Shown: positions 8,862 through 17,757, counted from the stretch's first letter. The stretch is 64,000 nt of DNA from Rhizobium sp. GN54 (GCF_021026345.1 NZ_JAJNCZ010000001.1:186001-250000); one strand, 5' to 3'. Notes: generated from the sequence alone by a model not told the origin. Numbers and translations are program-made.

Positions 8862-9581
8862 TCACGCCTCGATGGCGCGCCGCATCCGGTCGTAGCAGCA
8901 GCAACTGCGCCCGTGCAGGAGATGGCGGTTGCGCACGGTCAGGCGGCCGCGGTTGTAGGCGATGGCGCCGGCATTCATCAGGTCGGTGCAGACGGCGTTG
9001 ACCGTCGCCCGCCGCAGCGCCAGCAGTTGCGACACGGCCTCCTGGGTGATGTGGAACTCGTCGCCCGCCATCCGGTCGTGCGCCTGCAGCAGCCACCGCG
9101 AGACGCGCTGCTCGGCCGTGTGCCGGCTGTTGCAGGCAGCCTGTTCCATCAGTTGCTCGATGAAGGCGCGGACATAGCCGTACATCGCCGCCCGCATCCC
9201 CTCGAACCGGTGAAGCGCCTGCTCGAATTCGGCCACCGCGATCCACAGCGCCCGGCCGGGCACCTGCACGACGGAGCGGCCGAGCGCCTTGCCGCCGCCG
9301 AGCACCACGGCCAGCCCGAGCGCACCCTCGCATCCGAGCGAGGCCTTCTCCACATGCCTGCCGCTGGCGATGTCGGTGACGTAGGATATCACCCCCTCCA
9401 GCGGGAAGACGATATGGGTCAGCGGCGCGCCGTCGTCGAAAACGGTATCGCCCGCAAGTATCGGGCGTATGTCGCCCCGTTCAAGCAGGAAATCGCGAAC
9501 GTCCGGCCGCAATGAGGCAAGGACGCGATTGCCCGCAAAGGTGGTCGTGTTGTCTTCTTCAGTCACGGATGGCCCCAGCAT
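8862..9581 (-). CDS. Crp/Fnr family transcriptional regulator
   Basis: 239 residues: an N-terminal cyclic-nucleotide-binding-like beta-roll (about residues 20-140) and a C-terminal winged helix with FHITQEAVSQLLALRRATVNAV, the Crp helix-turn-helix. There is no N-terminal Cys cluster of the FNR type, so it is not an oxygen-sensing iron-sulfur protein. A C-terminal SCCCYDRMRRAIEA tail with three consecutive cysteines is unusual. Upstream (9582-9809) lies a 228-base AT-rich stretch that probably contains its promoter. It converges on the flavoprotein gene ending at 8828, with 33 bases between. Target genes are unknown. Confidence 0.88.
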   Translation of the reverse strand: MLGPSVTEEDNTTTFAGNRVLASLRPDVRDFLLERGDIRPILAGDTVFDDGAPLTHIVFPLEGVISYVTDIASGRHVEKASLGCEGALGLAVVLGGGKALGRSVVQVPGRALWIAVAEFEQALHRFEGMRAAMYGYVRAFIEQLMEQAACNSRHTAEQRVSRWLLQAHDRMAGDEFHITQEAVSQLLALRRATVNAVCTDLMNAGAIAYNRGRLTVRNRHLLHGRSCCCYDRMRRAIEA

Positions 9582-9809
9582 GTGCTGGTTCTATTTGTAA
9601 CACTAATTACCGCAGGTTTAAATCCGAATTAATTTCTTGTTAAGTACGCTATGTGTCATAACAATACAATTTGGCTGTCCCGCGATGAGAAAGAGACGGG
9701 ACGTTCGACTGCGGAAAGCCAAGGAAAATGATGCCGATGGATTTCGGCGCGGGGCGGATATTCTTGCCGGCGCGCACCACCGAAGTCTCCGCGCCGGCGT
9801 GGATCTACC

Positions 9810-11024
9810 CTAGGCTGTGTTTTCGAGCCAGTGCGAGAGGCCGCGCGCCGCGGCGCGGCCGCTGGCGAGGCAGGCGGTCAGCAGATAGCCGCCCGTCGGC
9901 GCCTCCCAGTCGAGCATTTCGCCGGCCGCAAAGACGCCCGGCATGGCGCCCAGCATGAAGCTTCCGTCGATCCCGCTCCAACTGATCCCCCCGGCAGACG
10001 AGATCGCTTCGGCGATGGGCCGCGGGCGCAGCAGCGGCACCGGCAGCGCCTTGATGAGCCGCGCCAGCTCGTCGGGCGCATATCGCCCGGCATCGGGCAT
10101 GAGTTCGCGCAGGAGGCCGGCCTTGACGCCGGCAAGGCCGGCGCCCTTGCGCAGCCGGTTGGCGAGGCTGGCCTTGGTGTCCTGCCTTGCGAGGTCGCGT
10201 GCGATGCGGGCCGCCTCCCGTCCCGGCGCGAGGTCGAGGACGAGGCTTGCCGCCCCCTCCGCCTCGATCCGGTCGCGAAGCGCTGCGGCATGCGCATAGA
10301 CGAGGCTGCCCTCGATCCCGTGCCGGGAGACGACGAATTCGCCGGGAAAGGTGCCGGCGTCGGACGTCGCGGTCGTTCCCTTGAGCGGTTCGCCGGCGAA
10401 CCGCGCGGTGAAGCCCGCGTTCCAGGCGACGTCGAAGCCGCAATTGGCGGGACGGAAGGGGACGACGGGTACGCCCCGCCCGCGCAGCGTCTCCACCCAC
10501 GAAGCGTCCGAGCCGAGCCGCGGCCAGCTCGCGCCGCCGAGTGCAAGGACGACGGCACGGCAGGAGACGGTCCTGTGCCCCTCCTGCGTCTCGAAGACGA
10601 CCGCCTCGCCATCGAAGCCGATCCAGCGATGGCGCGTGTGGATCGTCACGCCCTGCTGCTCCAGCCGGCGCAGCCACGAGCGCAGCAGCGGCGAGGCCTT
10701 CATCGCCGTCGGAAAGACCCGGCCGGAGGTGCCGACGAAGGTCTCGACGCCGAGGCCGGCCGCCCAGTTGCGCACGTCCGCCGGCGTGAACGCCTCAAGC
10801 GCCGGCCCGAGCCGTCCGGACGCGGTGCCGAAACGTGCGGCGAAGCGGGAGAACGGCTCGGAATGGGTGATGTTGAGGCCGGATTTTCCGGCGAGCAGGA
10901 ACTTGCGCGCGACCGTCGGCATCGCCTCGTAGACGGCGACCGGCCGCCCCGCTGCCGACAGCACCTCGGCGGCCGCAAGGCCCGCTGGCCCGCCGCCGAT
11001 CACCGCGATCTCGTCCTGTGCCAT
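9810..11024 (-). CDS. HI0933/BaiN-type flavoprotein (TIGR03862-like)
   Basis: About 404 residues. The N-terminus is an FAD-binding fold, IAVIGGGPAGLAAAEVLSAAG, and the family blocks KSGLNITHSE, SGRVFPTAMKASPLLRSWLRRL and the C-terminal FAAGEMLDWEAPTGGYLLTAC match the HI0933/YhiN flavoprotein family, specifically the rhizobial form annotated TIGR03862. The reaction is not established for this family; some distant members reduce bile-acid intermediates. The start at 11022-11024 (ATG) is chosen because it places the Rossmann fold at the N-terminus; an upstream in-frame GTG at 11057 has no ribosome site. It is divergent from modE. Confidence 0.87.
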   Translation of the reverse strand: MAQDEIAVIGGGPAGLAAAEVLSAAGRPVAVYEAMPTVARKFLLAGKSGLNITHSEPFSRFAARFGTASGRLGPALEAFTPADVRNWAAGLGVETFVGTSGRVFPTAMKASPLLRSWLRRLEQQGVTIHTRHRWIGFDGEAVVFETQEGHRTVSCRAVVLALGGASWPRLGSDASWVETLRGRGVPVVPFRPANCGFDVAWNAGFTARFAGEPLKGTTATSDAGTFPGEFVVSRHGIEGSLVYAHAAALRDRIEAEGAASLVLDLAPGREAARIARDLARQDTKASLANRLRKGAGLAGVKAGLLRELMPDAGRYAPDELARLIKALPVPLLRPRPIAEAISSAGGISWSGIDGSFMLGAMPGVFAAGEMLDWEAPTGGYLLTACLASGRAAARGLSHWLENTA

Positions 11025-11226
11025 TCCGCAAGCCGTCTCCGTTTCCGCACGGCGCACTCTTGGCTTGCGGGCGGCGATGGCGCAAGTCTGATCCGCGGTC
11101 GAATCGGATTGTCGGCGCTGCGCGCAAAACTATGCTGCGGTTCTGCGGCCGCGACACGCGCCGTTTCAAGGGCCGGAGCGCGCGATAGGCCTTGGCGGGG
11201 ATGGAAGGCAGAAGGGAAGGGAAGCG

Positions 11227-11637
11227 ATGACAACGGGCGCCCGGGACGACATAGCCGTCAATCTGCGGATCGATTTCTCGCGCGAGGACCGGCTCGGGCG
11301 CGGCAAGATGATGCTTCTGGCCCGGATCCGGGAGACGGGTTCGATCTCGGCCGCCGGCCGGTCGATGGATATGTCCTACCGCCGCGCCTGGCTCCTCGTC
11401 GACATGATGAACCGCATGTTCGCCAGCCCGGTCGTGGAATCCCAGCGCGGCGGCCGGCAGGGCGGCGGCGCGGTCGTCACGGCCTTCGGCGAGGAACTGC
11501 TGGCCCGGTTCCGGGCGATGGAGGCCAAGGCGAGGGCCGCGATCGGCGACGATCTCGACTGGCTGCGCGCCAACCTCTCGTCCGACCTCCGTAAACGGCA
11601 GGCCGAGGCTAGCGAGGGTCGAGCGCGACCGTCTTGA
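11227..11637 (+). CDS. modE: ModE-type molybdenum regulator, DNA-binding domain only
   Basis: 136 residues consisting of a LysR-like winged helix with the ModE signature: [36 protein letters not shown], then a [18 protein letters not shown] wing. Full-length E. coli ModE has a second part, a pair of TOBE/Mop molybdate-binding domains, which is absent here; many alphaproteobacteria carry such short forms. It probably represses modABC. The GGGAAGCG before ATG 11227 serves as ribosome site. Its last 29 bases overlap the 3' end of modC on the opposite strand. Confidence 0.88.
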   Translation: MTTGARDDIAVNLRIDFSREDRLGRGKMMLLARIRETGSISAAGRSMDMSYRRAWLLVDMMNRMFASPVVESQRGGRQGGGAVVTAFGEELLARFRAMEAKARAAIGDDLDWLRANLSSDLRKRQAEASEGRARPS

Positions 11638-12685
11638 TGACGGCGAAGACGGTCTTGCCGGGGTGAAGGGCGAGCCGCTCGCCGGAGAGCGCCGTCACCC
11701 GGGCGTGGACGATATCGCCGCCGCAATCGATCCGGACGGTGATCATGCCTTCGTCGTCGTCGGCGATCGCCTCGATCGTGCCTTCCAGGATGTTCAGCGC
11801 GCTGATGCCTTCCGGCCGGCTGGTGGCGAGCATCACGTCGCGGGCGGGGATATGCAGCCGCACGGTCTTGCCGGCCTCGACGGTGGCGTTCGGCACATGG
11901 ATCGTGTTGCCCTTCAGCCGCACCGTCGCCAGCCGGTGCGGCGGATCGAAGGCCTCGACCACGCCCGCAAGCACGCTGCCGGCCTCCCGGCGATGGGCGG
12001 CAGTCGGCAGCCCGGGGCGGCTCAGCACCTCCGAAACCGGCCCGATCGCCTCGACCCTGCCGTCGCGCAGCACCACCACCCGGTCGGCAAGCTGCGCCAC
12101 CTCGTGGACGGCATGGCTGACATAGACGATCGGCACGTTCGTCTCGTCCCGCAGCCGTTCCAGATAGGGCAGGATCTCGGCCTTGCGCTCCTCGTCGAGG
12201 GCTGCGAGCGGCTCGTCCATCAGAAGCAGCCGCGGCGCGGAGAGCAGCGCCCGGCCGATCGCGACGCGCTGACGCTCGCCGCCGGAAAGGTTGGCCGGCC
12301 GCCGCTCCAGAAGATGGCCGATGCCGAGAAGGTCGACAACCCTGTCGAAGCGCTCGGGGACGGCGTCGCGCGGCGCGAACCAGCGGCCGTAGGTCAGGTT
12401 GCCCTTGACGGTCAGGTGCGGGAACAGCCGCGCCTCCTGGAAGACGTAGCCGAAGCGGCGCCGGTGCTTCGGCACGAAGAGGCCCCGCTTCCTGTCGACC
12501 AGAACGTCGCCGTCCAGCGCGATGCGGCCTTCGTCCGGGCGGATCAGGCCGGCGATCGCGCGCACGAGCGAGGTCTTGCCGGAGCCGGAGCGGCCGAACA
12601 GCGCGGTGACGCCCCCCTCCGCCTCGAAGCCGGCATCGAGATGAAAATCGCCGAACCGGTGGCGGACATGGACGGAGAGCGTCAT
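11609..12685 (-). CDS. modC: molybdate ABC transporter ATP-binding protein
   Basis: 358 residues: ABC ATPase with Walker [12 protein letters not shown] near residue 32, signature [16 protein letters not shown], Walker [13 protein letters not shown] and the H-loop VSHAVHEV, followed by a C-terminal Mop/TOBE domain from about residue 290 that binds molybdate in this family. The ATG overlaps the modB stop in an ATGA arrangement (12682-12685), so the two are translationally coupled. It energises import of molybdate for the molybdenum cofactor, needed by the molybdenum hydroxylase encoded further along. The 3' end overlaps modE antisense by 29 bases. Confidence 0.96.
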   Translation of the reverse strand: MTLSVHVRHRFGDFHLDAGFEAEGGVTALFGRSGSGKTSLVRAIAGLIRPDEGRIALDGDVLVDRKRGLFVPKHRRRFGYVFQEARLFPHLTVKGNLTYGRWFAPRDAVPERFDRVVDLLGIGHLLERRPANLSGGERQRVAIGRALLSAPRLLLMDEPLAALDEERKAEILPYLERLRDETNVPIVYVSHAVHEVAQLADRVVVLRDGRVEAIGPVSEVLSRPGLPTAAHRREAGSVLAGVVEAFDPPHRLATVRLKGNTIHVPNATVEAGKTVRLHIPARDVMLATSRPEGISALNILEGTIEAIADDDEGMITVRIDCGGDIVHARVTALSGERLALHPGKTVFAVIKTVALDPR

Positions 12686-13383
12686 TCGAAGTTCACCCGC
12701 TTGCCGATCATGTGCGCCATGAACTCGGAGGCGAGCAGGGCCGCCATCGAGATCACGATCGCGACGATCGTCAGCCGCATCGCGCCGAGGTCGCCGCCCG
12801 GCACCTGGGTGAAGGTGTAGATCGCCGCCGACAGCGTCTGCGTCTCGCCGGGGATGTTGGAGACGAAGGTGATCGTCGCGCCGAATTCTCCCATCGACTT
12901 GGCGAAGGACAGGATCATCCCGGCGATCACGCCGGGCAGGATCAGCGGCAGGGTGACGGTGAGGAACACCCAGATAGGGCTGGCGCCGAGCGTGCCGGCG
13001 GCGTCCTCCAGCTTGCGGTCGACAGCGTCGAGCGAGAGCCGGATCGAGCGGACCAGCAAGGGAAAGCCCATTACCGCGCAGGCGAGCGCGGCCCCCGTCC
13101 AGCGGAACGAGAAGACGATGCCGAGATACTGGTCGAGGAAGGCGCCGATTGGCCCCTTACGGCCGAACAGGATCAGGAGCAGGAAGCCGGTGACGACGGG
13201 CGGCAGGATCAGCGGCAGGTGGACAATGCCGTTGAGGACCGATTTGCCGACGAAGCGGCCGCGCGACAGCGCGAGTGCGACGAGGATGCCGAAGGGCAGG
13301 CTGGCGGCGACCGCGACGGTGGACACCAGCAGGCTGAGCCGGATCGCCGTCAGTTCCTCTTCACTCAGGGTCAGCCAGTCCAA
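12682..13383 (-). CDS. modB: molybdate ABC transporter permease
   Basis: 233 residues with five or six hydrophobic segments and the EAA-type cytoplasmic loop [25 protein letters not shown] characteristic of ModB/CysW permeases. The only start compatible with family length is TTG at 13381-13383, since an in-frame TGA lies three codons upstream; the ribosome site there is weak. A terminator-like hairpin separates it from modA, so modBC may be expressed at lower level than the binding protein. Confidence 0.95.
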   Translation of the reverse strand: MDWLTLSEEELTAIRLSLLVSTVAVAASLPFGILVALALSRGRFVGKSVLNGIVHLPLILPPVVTGFLLLILFGRKGPIGAFLDQYLGIVFSFRWTGAALACAVMGFPLLVRSIRLSLDAVDRKLEDAAGTLGASPIWVFLTVTLPLILPGVIAGMILSFAKSMGEFGATITFVSNIPGETQTLSAAIYTFTQVPGGDLGAMRLTIVAIVISMAALLASEFMAHMIGKRVNFE

Positions 13384-13466
13384 TTCGGGTCAACTCACGA
13401 TCTTGCGGGGCGGCCTAGGCGTTCGGCCGGAATGCGGAATGACGGGCAGGATAGCGCCATATCCCT

Positions 13467-13502
13467 AAAGAAAACGCCGCGCGCCGGGAAGGGCGCGCGG
13501 CG
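13467..13502 (-). terminator. intrinsic terminator between modA and modB
   Basis: On the minus strand, 16 bases after the modA stop, a perfect 11-bp GC stem (arms 13475-13485 and 13492-13502, 6-base loop) is followed by a TTTTCTTT run. This has the form of a rho-independent terminator inside the modABC transcript, expected to favour modA over modBC by partial termination. Confidence 0.7.
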
Positions 13503-13518
13503 CGGCAAGGATGCGGGA

Positions 13519-14313
13519 TCACTTCAGGATGGTGAAGCCCTGCTCGGTGAAGAAGGGGGCCGCCGCGTCCGACTTCAGGAAGTCGAGATAGGCGGCAGCG
13601 TCGGCGCTCTTCGATTCCGTCAGGATCGCGACCGGGTAGATAATCGGCGGATGGCTGTCTTCGGGGAAGGTGCCGACGACCGCGACACCCGGGTCGGCTG
13701 CGGCGTCCGTCTGGTAGACGATGCCATAGGGCGCCTCGCCGCGGGAGACCAGCGCCAGCGCCGCGCGCACGCTTTCGGCGCCGGCGACCTTGCTTTCGAC
13801 GGACGACCAGGCGCCGAGCTTTTCCAGGGCGGCCTTGCCGTACTTGCCGGCCGGCACGCTGTCGACCGCACCCATGGCGAGCTTGCCGTCGCCGACGAGG
13901 GCGGAAAGATCGAAGCCCTCCTTGATCTCGACCGGTTGGGCTGCATCCTTCGGGGCGACGAGCACGATGCGGTTGCCGAGCAGGTTCGAGCGCGTGTCGT
14001 CCTTGATCAGCTTCTTCTCCGCCACGTAGTCCATCCAGGCGAGGTCGGCGGAGATGAAGACGTCGGCCGGCGCGCCGGCCTCGATCTGCTTGGCGAGCGC
14101 CGAGCTTGCCGCATAGGATACCGTCGTCTCCGTCGCCTTTTCCTTCGCCCAGGCCGCATTGGCGGCGTCGAGGGCATTCTTCAGGCTGGCGGCCGCGAAG
14201 ACGGTGACCTTGTCTGCGGCCGACGCCTGCGTGCCCAGGGCGGCGACGCCCAGCCAGGCGAGGGCGAAGGAGGCGAGGGCGGCCTTCGCCAGATGACGAC
14301 GTTTGAACTCCAT
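13519..14313 (-). CDS. modA: molybdate ABC transporter substrate-binding protein
   Basis: 264 residues with a signal peptide (MEFKRRHLAKAALASFALAWLG, cleavage after ASA about residue 32). The mature protein starts DKVTVFAAASLKNALDA, the ModA signature with the two serines that coordinate the oxyanion, and has FISADLAWMDYV and the C-terminal AAYLDFLKSDAA blocks. It captures molybdate (possibly tungstate) in the periplasm for ModBC. Ribosome site AGGAG lies seven bases before the ATG. A palindromic operator candidate is 17 bases upstream of the start codon. Confidence 0.96.
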   Translation of the reverse strand: MEFKRRHLAKAALASFALAWLGVAALGTQASAADKVTVFAAASLKNALDAANAAWAKEKATETTVSYAASSALAKQIEAGAPADVFISADLAWMDYVAEKKLIKDDTRSNLLGNRIVLVAPKDAAQPVEIKEGFDLSALVGDGKLAMGAVDSVPAGKYGKAALEKLGAWSSVESKVAGAESVRAALALVSRGEAPYGIVYQTDAAADPGVAVVGTFPEDSHPPIIYPVAILTESKSADAAAYLDFLKSDAAAPFFTEQGFTILK

Positions 14314-14330
14314 GTCCGTGCTCCTGTTGT

Positions 14331-14356
14331 GCGAGATATTCCAAGGAATATAACGC
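14331..14356. promoter_or_regulatory. Mo-box (ModE operator) candidate of modABC
   Basis: A 26-base near-perfect palindrome: two 12-base arms with 10 of 12 positions paired around a 2-base centre, containing ATATTCC / GGAATAT with CGTTATAT at one side, as in ModE boxes. On the modA strand it lies between a CTGACA-like -35 and a TATCTC-like -10, in the position expected for repression. ModE binding is inferred, not shown. Confidence 0.6.
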
Positions 14357-14372
14357 TGTCAGGCTGTTGGCT

Positions 14373-14400
14373 AGTGTTATGTTCGTAGAAATATATCGCT
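14373..14400. promoter_or_regulatory. second, weaker Mo-box-like palindrome
   Basis: Arms AGTGTTATGT (14373-14382) and ATATATCGCT (14391-14400), 7 of 10 paired over an 8-base spacer, lie 16 bases from the first candidate. They could be a second ModE site or part of the modA or trmO promoter. Confidence 0.3.
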
Positions 14401-14479
14401 TGCGCAAAGCCCGCCCGCCCGCGACAGTGCGCGAACAGGGATATGCGGGCGGTCTGCCTTGGGACGACAGGAGTGCGGC

Positions 14480-15004
14480 ATGGTGCGGGAAAACGAAATC
14501 CGGGAGAACGAGGTTGCGGTCACCCCGCCCGAATCCGTGGATGCGGGGCTGACCTTCATCGGCCGCATCCGCACGCCGTGGGATTCGCGGCTTCTGTGTC
14601 CGCGCCAGGGCCGTCACGACGGGCCGCAGTGCCGGATCGAGATCTTCGAGCCGTGGGTGCCCGCACTTGCCGGCGTCGAGGCGTTCGAGCGGCTGGAGGT
14701 GCTCTACTGGCTGGACCGGTCGCGGCGCGACCTCGTGCTGCAGAGCCCGGCCAGCAACGGCAAGGTGCACGGGACCTTCTCGCTGCGCACGCCGGTCCGC
14801 CCCAATCCGATCGGCACGTCGATCGTGGTCCTCGACGGGATCGAGGGCAATGTCCTGCTGGTGCGCGGCCTCGATTGCCTCGACGGCACACCGCTGCTCG
14901 ACCTCAAGCCGGACCGCTCGCTGTTCAAGCCGATCGCCCCGCCCCAGCCGGGTGATTTCGAGACCGGTGAGCAAAAGGCCGCAAACTATTGCCAGAAGGC
15001 GTGA
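14480..15004 (+). CDS. trmO: tRNA (N6-threonylcarbamoyl-A37) methyltransferase, TrmO/TsaA family
   Basis: 174 residues of the TsaA/YaeB (UPF0066) beta-barrel. The family blocks are FIGRIRTPWDSR near the N-terminus, LEVLYWLDRS, and the SAM-site HGTFSLRTPVRPNPIGTS, followed by VRGLDCLDGTPLLDLKP. TrmO methylates t6A37 of tRNA-Thr with S-adenosylmethionine. ATG 14480 is preferred (AGGAG seven bases upstream) over a TTG at 14459. It is divergent from modA, and some TsaA-family genes stand beside metal-cofactor genes, but here adjacency may be accidental. Confidence 0.85.
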   Translation: MVRENEIRENEVAVTPPESVDAGLTFIGRIRTPWDSRLLCPRQGRHDGPQCRIEIFEPWVPALAGVEAFERLEVLYWLDRSRRDLVLQSPASNGKVHGTFSLRTPVRPNPIGTSIVVLDGIEGNVLLVRGLDCLDGTPLLDLKPDRSLFKPIAPPQPGDFETGEQKAANYCQKA

Positions 15005-15038
15005 GGGCAGCCGGCAGGCCGGACGTCCTCTCTGCCCC

Positions 15039-15785
15039 TTACATCTGCGCCGACATGCCGCCATCGACCGTCAGCGTGATGCCGTTGACGAAACTCGCGG
15101 CCGGGGAGGCGAGGAAGAGGGCGGCCGGCGCCAGCTCCTCCGGCCGGCCCCAGCGCCTGAGCGGGATGCGGACGTCGACATAGGCCTGCACCCGTGCGTC
15201 TTCCGCCATGGCCCGGTTCGGATCGGTGACGAACCAGCCGGGCGCGATCGCGTTGACCGTCAGGTTGTCCGAGCCGAACTCGACGGCGAGCGAGCGGGTC
15301 AGGGCTTCAAGCCCGCCCTTCGAGGCGGTGTAGGCGGCGTCCGGTGCACGCGCGATCCGCGCTGCGATCGAGGTCACGAAGATCAGCCGCCCCGCCGCCG
15401 ATTGCCGCAGGAGCGGCAGGGCCGCCCGCGCCAGCCGGTAGGCCGCCGTCAGGTTCACGTCGAGAAGCGCTGCGAAGGCCGCCCCGTCCAGCGCCTCGGT
15501 CGGGCGGCGGTCGCGCAGGCTCGCCGCATGCACGACCGCGTCCAGGCCGCCCAGCGTCTCGGCCGCCTGCCGCACGATCCCTTCCGCATCGGCGGAGAGG
15601 TCGCCGGGGAGCGCCGAGGCCGCAAGACCCTCGTCGCGCAATTGCGCCGCATGGCTCTCGAGCAGGTCCCGGTCGCGGCCGTTGAGGGCGACCGTGGCCC
15701 CCTCCCGCGCAAAGGCGCGGGCGATCTCCAGCCCCAGCCCGCGGGTCGCGCCCGTCACGAGTATGCGTCGCTTGCCATCGGTCAT
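15039..15785 (-). CDS. short-chain dehydrogenase/reductase (SDR)
   Basis: 248 residues of a classical SDR: cofactor motif VTGATRGLGLEIARAF (TGxxxGxG), GDLSADA, catalytic Ser in FVTSIAAR, and active-site YTASKGG. The C-terminal AALFLASPAASFVNGITLTVDGG is typical of FabG/gluconate-5-dehydrogenase-like members. It oxidises or reduces an alcohol/ketone with NAD(P); the substrate is unknown. ATG 15783-15785 has GAGGG six bases upstream; the longer frame back to 15851 has no support. Stop-to-stop convergent with trmO, 34 bases apart. Confidence 0.88.
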   Translation of the reverse strand: MTDGKRRILVTGATRGLGLEIARAFAREGATVALNGRDRDLLESHAAQLRDEGLAASALPGDLSADAEGIVRQAAETLGGLDAVVHAASLRDRRPTEALDGAAFAALLDVNLTAAYRLARAALPLLRQSAAGRLIFVTSIAARIARAPDAAYTASKGGLEALTRSLAVEFGSDNLTVNAIAPGWFVTDPNRAMAEDARVQAYVDVRIPLRRWGRPEELAPAALFLASPAASFVNGITLTVDGGMSAQM

Positions 15786-15947
15786 CTGAACCCTCGCATG
15801 TTGGCCGGTCTGTCTGTTGGTCAGCGCCGCCGCGCCGTCCGCATGCTGCATTCCTAGAGAGATCGCCCGAAGATGGGAACGCGAAAAATACGCGTCGGAC
15901 CGGGAGGTGCCGTCTCGCCGGGGCCATCCCGCGTCTTGTGGGAGCGG

Positions 15948-16103
15948 CTAGAGCTCGTGCACCATCTTCGAAGGCGTCGAAAGCAGTTCGCCCTCGGGCG
16001 GCTGCGTATTGCTGCCGGAACCCGACGTCTGCTGCAAGACGACGATGCTCAGGATCGAGACGACCATGACCATGAGAACGATCAGCAATATCCGTGCCGG
16101 CAT
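15948..16103 (-). CDS. 51-residue single-pass membrane peptide
   Basis: A 52-codon frame from ATG 16101-16103 to TAG 15948-15950, with AAGGAAGGG directly upstream. After MPAR comes a strongly hydrophobic stretch of about 19 residues (ILLIVLMVMVVSILSIVVL), then a hydrophilic tail rich in Gly, Ser, Thr, Pro ending KMVHEL. It looks like an inner-membrane small protein with a short N-terminus. Function unknown; it sits between an SDR and a flavoenzyme, both on the same strand. Confidence 0.6.
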   Translation of the reverse strand: MPARILLIVLMVMVVSILSIVVLQQTSGSGSNTQPPEGELLSTPSKMVHEL

Positions 16104-16204
16104 GAGCCCTTCCTTTCGTAGGGCTGGAAAACGGAGCAGGTGGCCTTAGGTTCCACGGAAAGGCACTCTACCTGCGGGCGGCCGCGCTCCGCCACCCGTT
16201 TTCC

Positions 16205-17572
16205 TCAGAGCACCTTGCCGGGGTTGAGGATCCCCTTCGGATCGAGCGCCTGCTTGACCAGTCGCATAGTTGCGATCTCCTCCGGGCTGCGCGAACGGTC
16301 GAGATAGGGCCGCTTCAGCGTGCCGATACCGTGCTCGGCGGAAATCGAGCCGTTGAAGCGCTGCACCAGATCGTAGGCGATCGCGTCGACCACATGCAGG
16401 TCGTCTTCCGACGCATCGCCGACCGAAACGGCAATGTGCAGGTTGCTGTCGCCGACATGGCCGAAGAAGGAGACATGGGCGCCGGGAAAGCGCTGCAGCA
16501 GTGCTGTCTCGCACGCCTCGGCAAAGCGCCCGATCTCGCCGATCGGCAGGCTGACGTCGAGATTGACCAGCGACGGCAGGAGCTGCCCCATCATGTGACC
16601 TTCGCGAACCGACCAGAAGCGCAGCACGTCCTTCTCCGACTGGGCGACCAGCGCATCGACGATCAGTTCCTCCTCGAGCGCCTCGCCGAGGAAGGCCTCG
16701 AAGCGTTCGCGCGCCGCATCCGAACCGTCGTCGTCCTGCTCGACGATGACGAGGAAGGGATGCTCGGCGTTAAACAGCTTCACCCCTGCTGCGCGCGCAT
16801 TGAAACCGACATAGCTCTGCCACATGGCCTCGAAGGCGGAGAGGGCGGAAAGTCCGCGCTGCGCCTTGTTGAGGAACGCAACGACGGCCTCGTAGCTATC
16901 GAGCGCCGCCAGCGCCGTCTGCCGGCCGGGCGTCGACGGCTTCAGCTTCAGCACGGCGCGGGTGACGATGCCGAGCGTTCCCTCCGCGCCGATGAAGAAC
17001 TGGCGCAGGTCGTAGCCGGTGTTGTTCTTCGTCATCTTGTTCAGCATCGGCAGCACGGTGCCGTCGGCAAGCACCACCTCCAGCCCCAGCACGTTGTCGC
17101 GCGTCACGCCGTGCCGGATCACTCGGATGCCGCCGGCATTGGTGGAGATGGTGCCGCCGATCTGGCAGCTCCCCCGCGCGCCGAGGTCGATCGGCAGCAG
17201 CATGCCGGCCTCCGCCGCCGCGTTCTGCGCGGTCTCCAGCATGGTGCCGGCCCTGACCGTCATCGTCCCTGCCGCCGTGTCGATCTCCTCGATCCCGGCA
17301 AGGTTTTCCAGCGAGATGGCGATTTCGCCGCCTGCGGCATTGGCGCCGCCGGCGAGCCCGGTCAATCCGCCCTGCGGGATGACCGGCTGCCCGTGCGCGT
17401 GGCAGATGCGCAGCGCCGCCGAGACATCCTCGACCGTCCTCGGGCGGATGACGGCAAGCGGCAGGATCCGCCCCATCAGGCTCTCGTCGCTCCGGTAGCG
17501 CTCGCCGATCGCGGTGCCGGCCAGCACCAGATCCGGGCCCAGCGCGGTCGTCAGTTCGTCAATGATGCTCAT
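16205..17572 (-). CDS. FAD-linked oxidase (D-lactate/glycolate/D-2-hydroxyglutarate dehydrogenase-like)
   Basis: 455 residues of the FAD-binding PCMH (VAO) superfamily. The PP-loop region has VIPQGGLTGLAGGANAAGG and GGTISTNAGGIRVIRHG for FAD binding; the C-terminal cap carries the metal-site histidines in FFGHVGDSNLHIAVS and the closing SISAEHGIGTLKRPYLDRSRSPEEI, and LDPKGILNPGKVL. This arrangement is that of GlcD and D-2-hydroxyglutarate dehydrogenases. It oxidises a 2-hydroxyacid; the exact acid is not readable. No GlcE/GlcF partner is next to it, so it probably works as a single-subunit enzyme. Confidence 0.9.
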   Translation of the reverse strand: MSIIDELTTALGPDLVLAGTAIGERYRSDESLMGRILPLAVIRPRTVEDVSAALRICHAHGQPVIPQGGLTGLAGGANAAGGEIAISLENLAGIEEIDTAAGTMTVRAGTMLETAQNAAAEAGMLLPIDLGARGSCQIGGTISTNAGGIRVIRHGVTRDNVLGLEVVLADGTVLPMLNKMTKNNTGYDLRQFFIGAEGTLGIVTRAVLKLKPSTPGRQTALAALDSYEAVVAFLNKAQRGLSALSAFEAMWQSYVGFNARAAGVKLFNAEHPFLVIVEQDDDGSDAARERFEAFLGEALEEELIVDALVAQSEKDVLRFWSVREGHMMGQLLPSLVNLDVSLPIGEIGRFAEACETALLQRFPGAHVSFFGHVGDSNLHIAVSVGDASEDDLHVVDAIAYDLVQRFNGSISAEHGIGTLKRPYLDRSRSPEEIATMRLVKQALDPKGILNPGKVL

Positions 17573-17723
17573 GGTCGGCTTTCCTGTGCGGTGCGATGGA
17601 CCTGATTATCCGGCGACCGCGCCGAATGCAACGGCACGGTCCGAGCGGTCGAAGAGGGCGTGTCAACGACAAGTGTCTGAAATTTCAACAATTTCACAGT
17701 CATCAGGATTTTTCTTGGCACTC

Positions 17724-17753
17724 TTGACTCCGGATATTCCACCTCCATAATGA
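17724..17753 (+). promoter_or_regulatory. putative sigma-70 promoter of the FadR-type regulator operon
   Basis: TTGACT (17724-17729) followed by either CATAAT at 17746 (16-base spacer) or TAATGA at 17748 (18-base spacer), in an AT-richer stretch upstream of the regulator gene. Confidence 0.5.
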
Positions 17754-17757
17754 TCAG

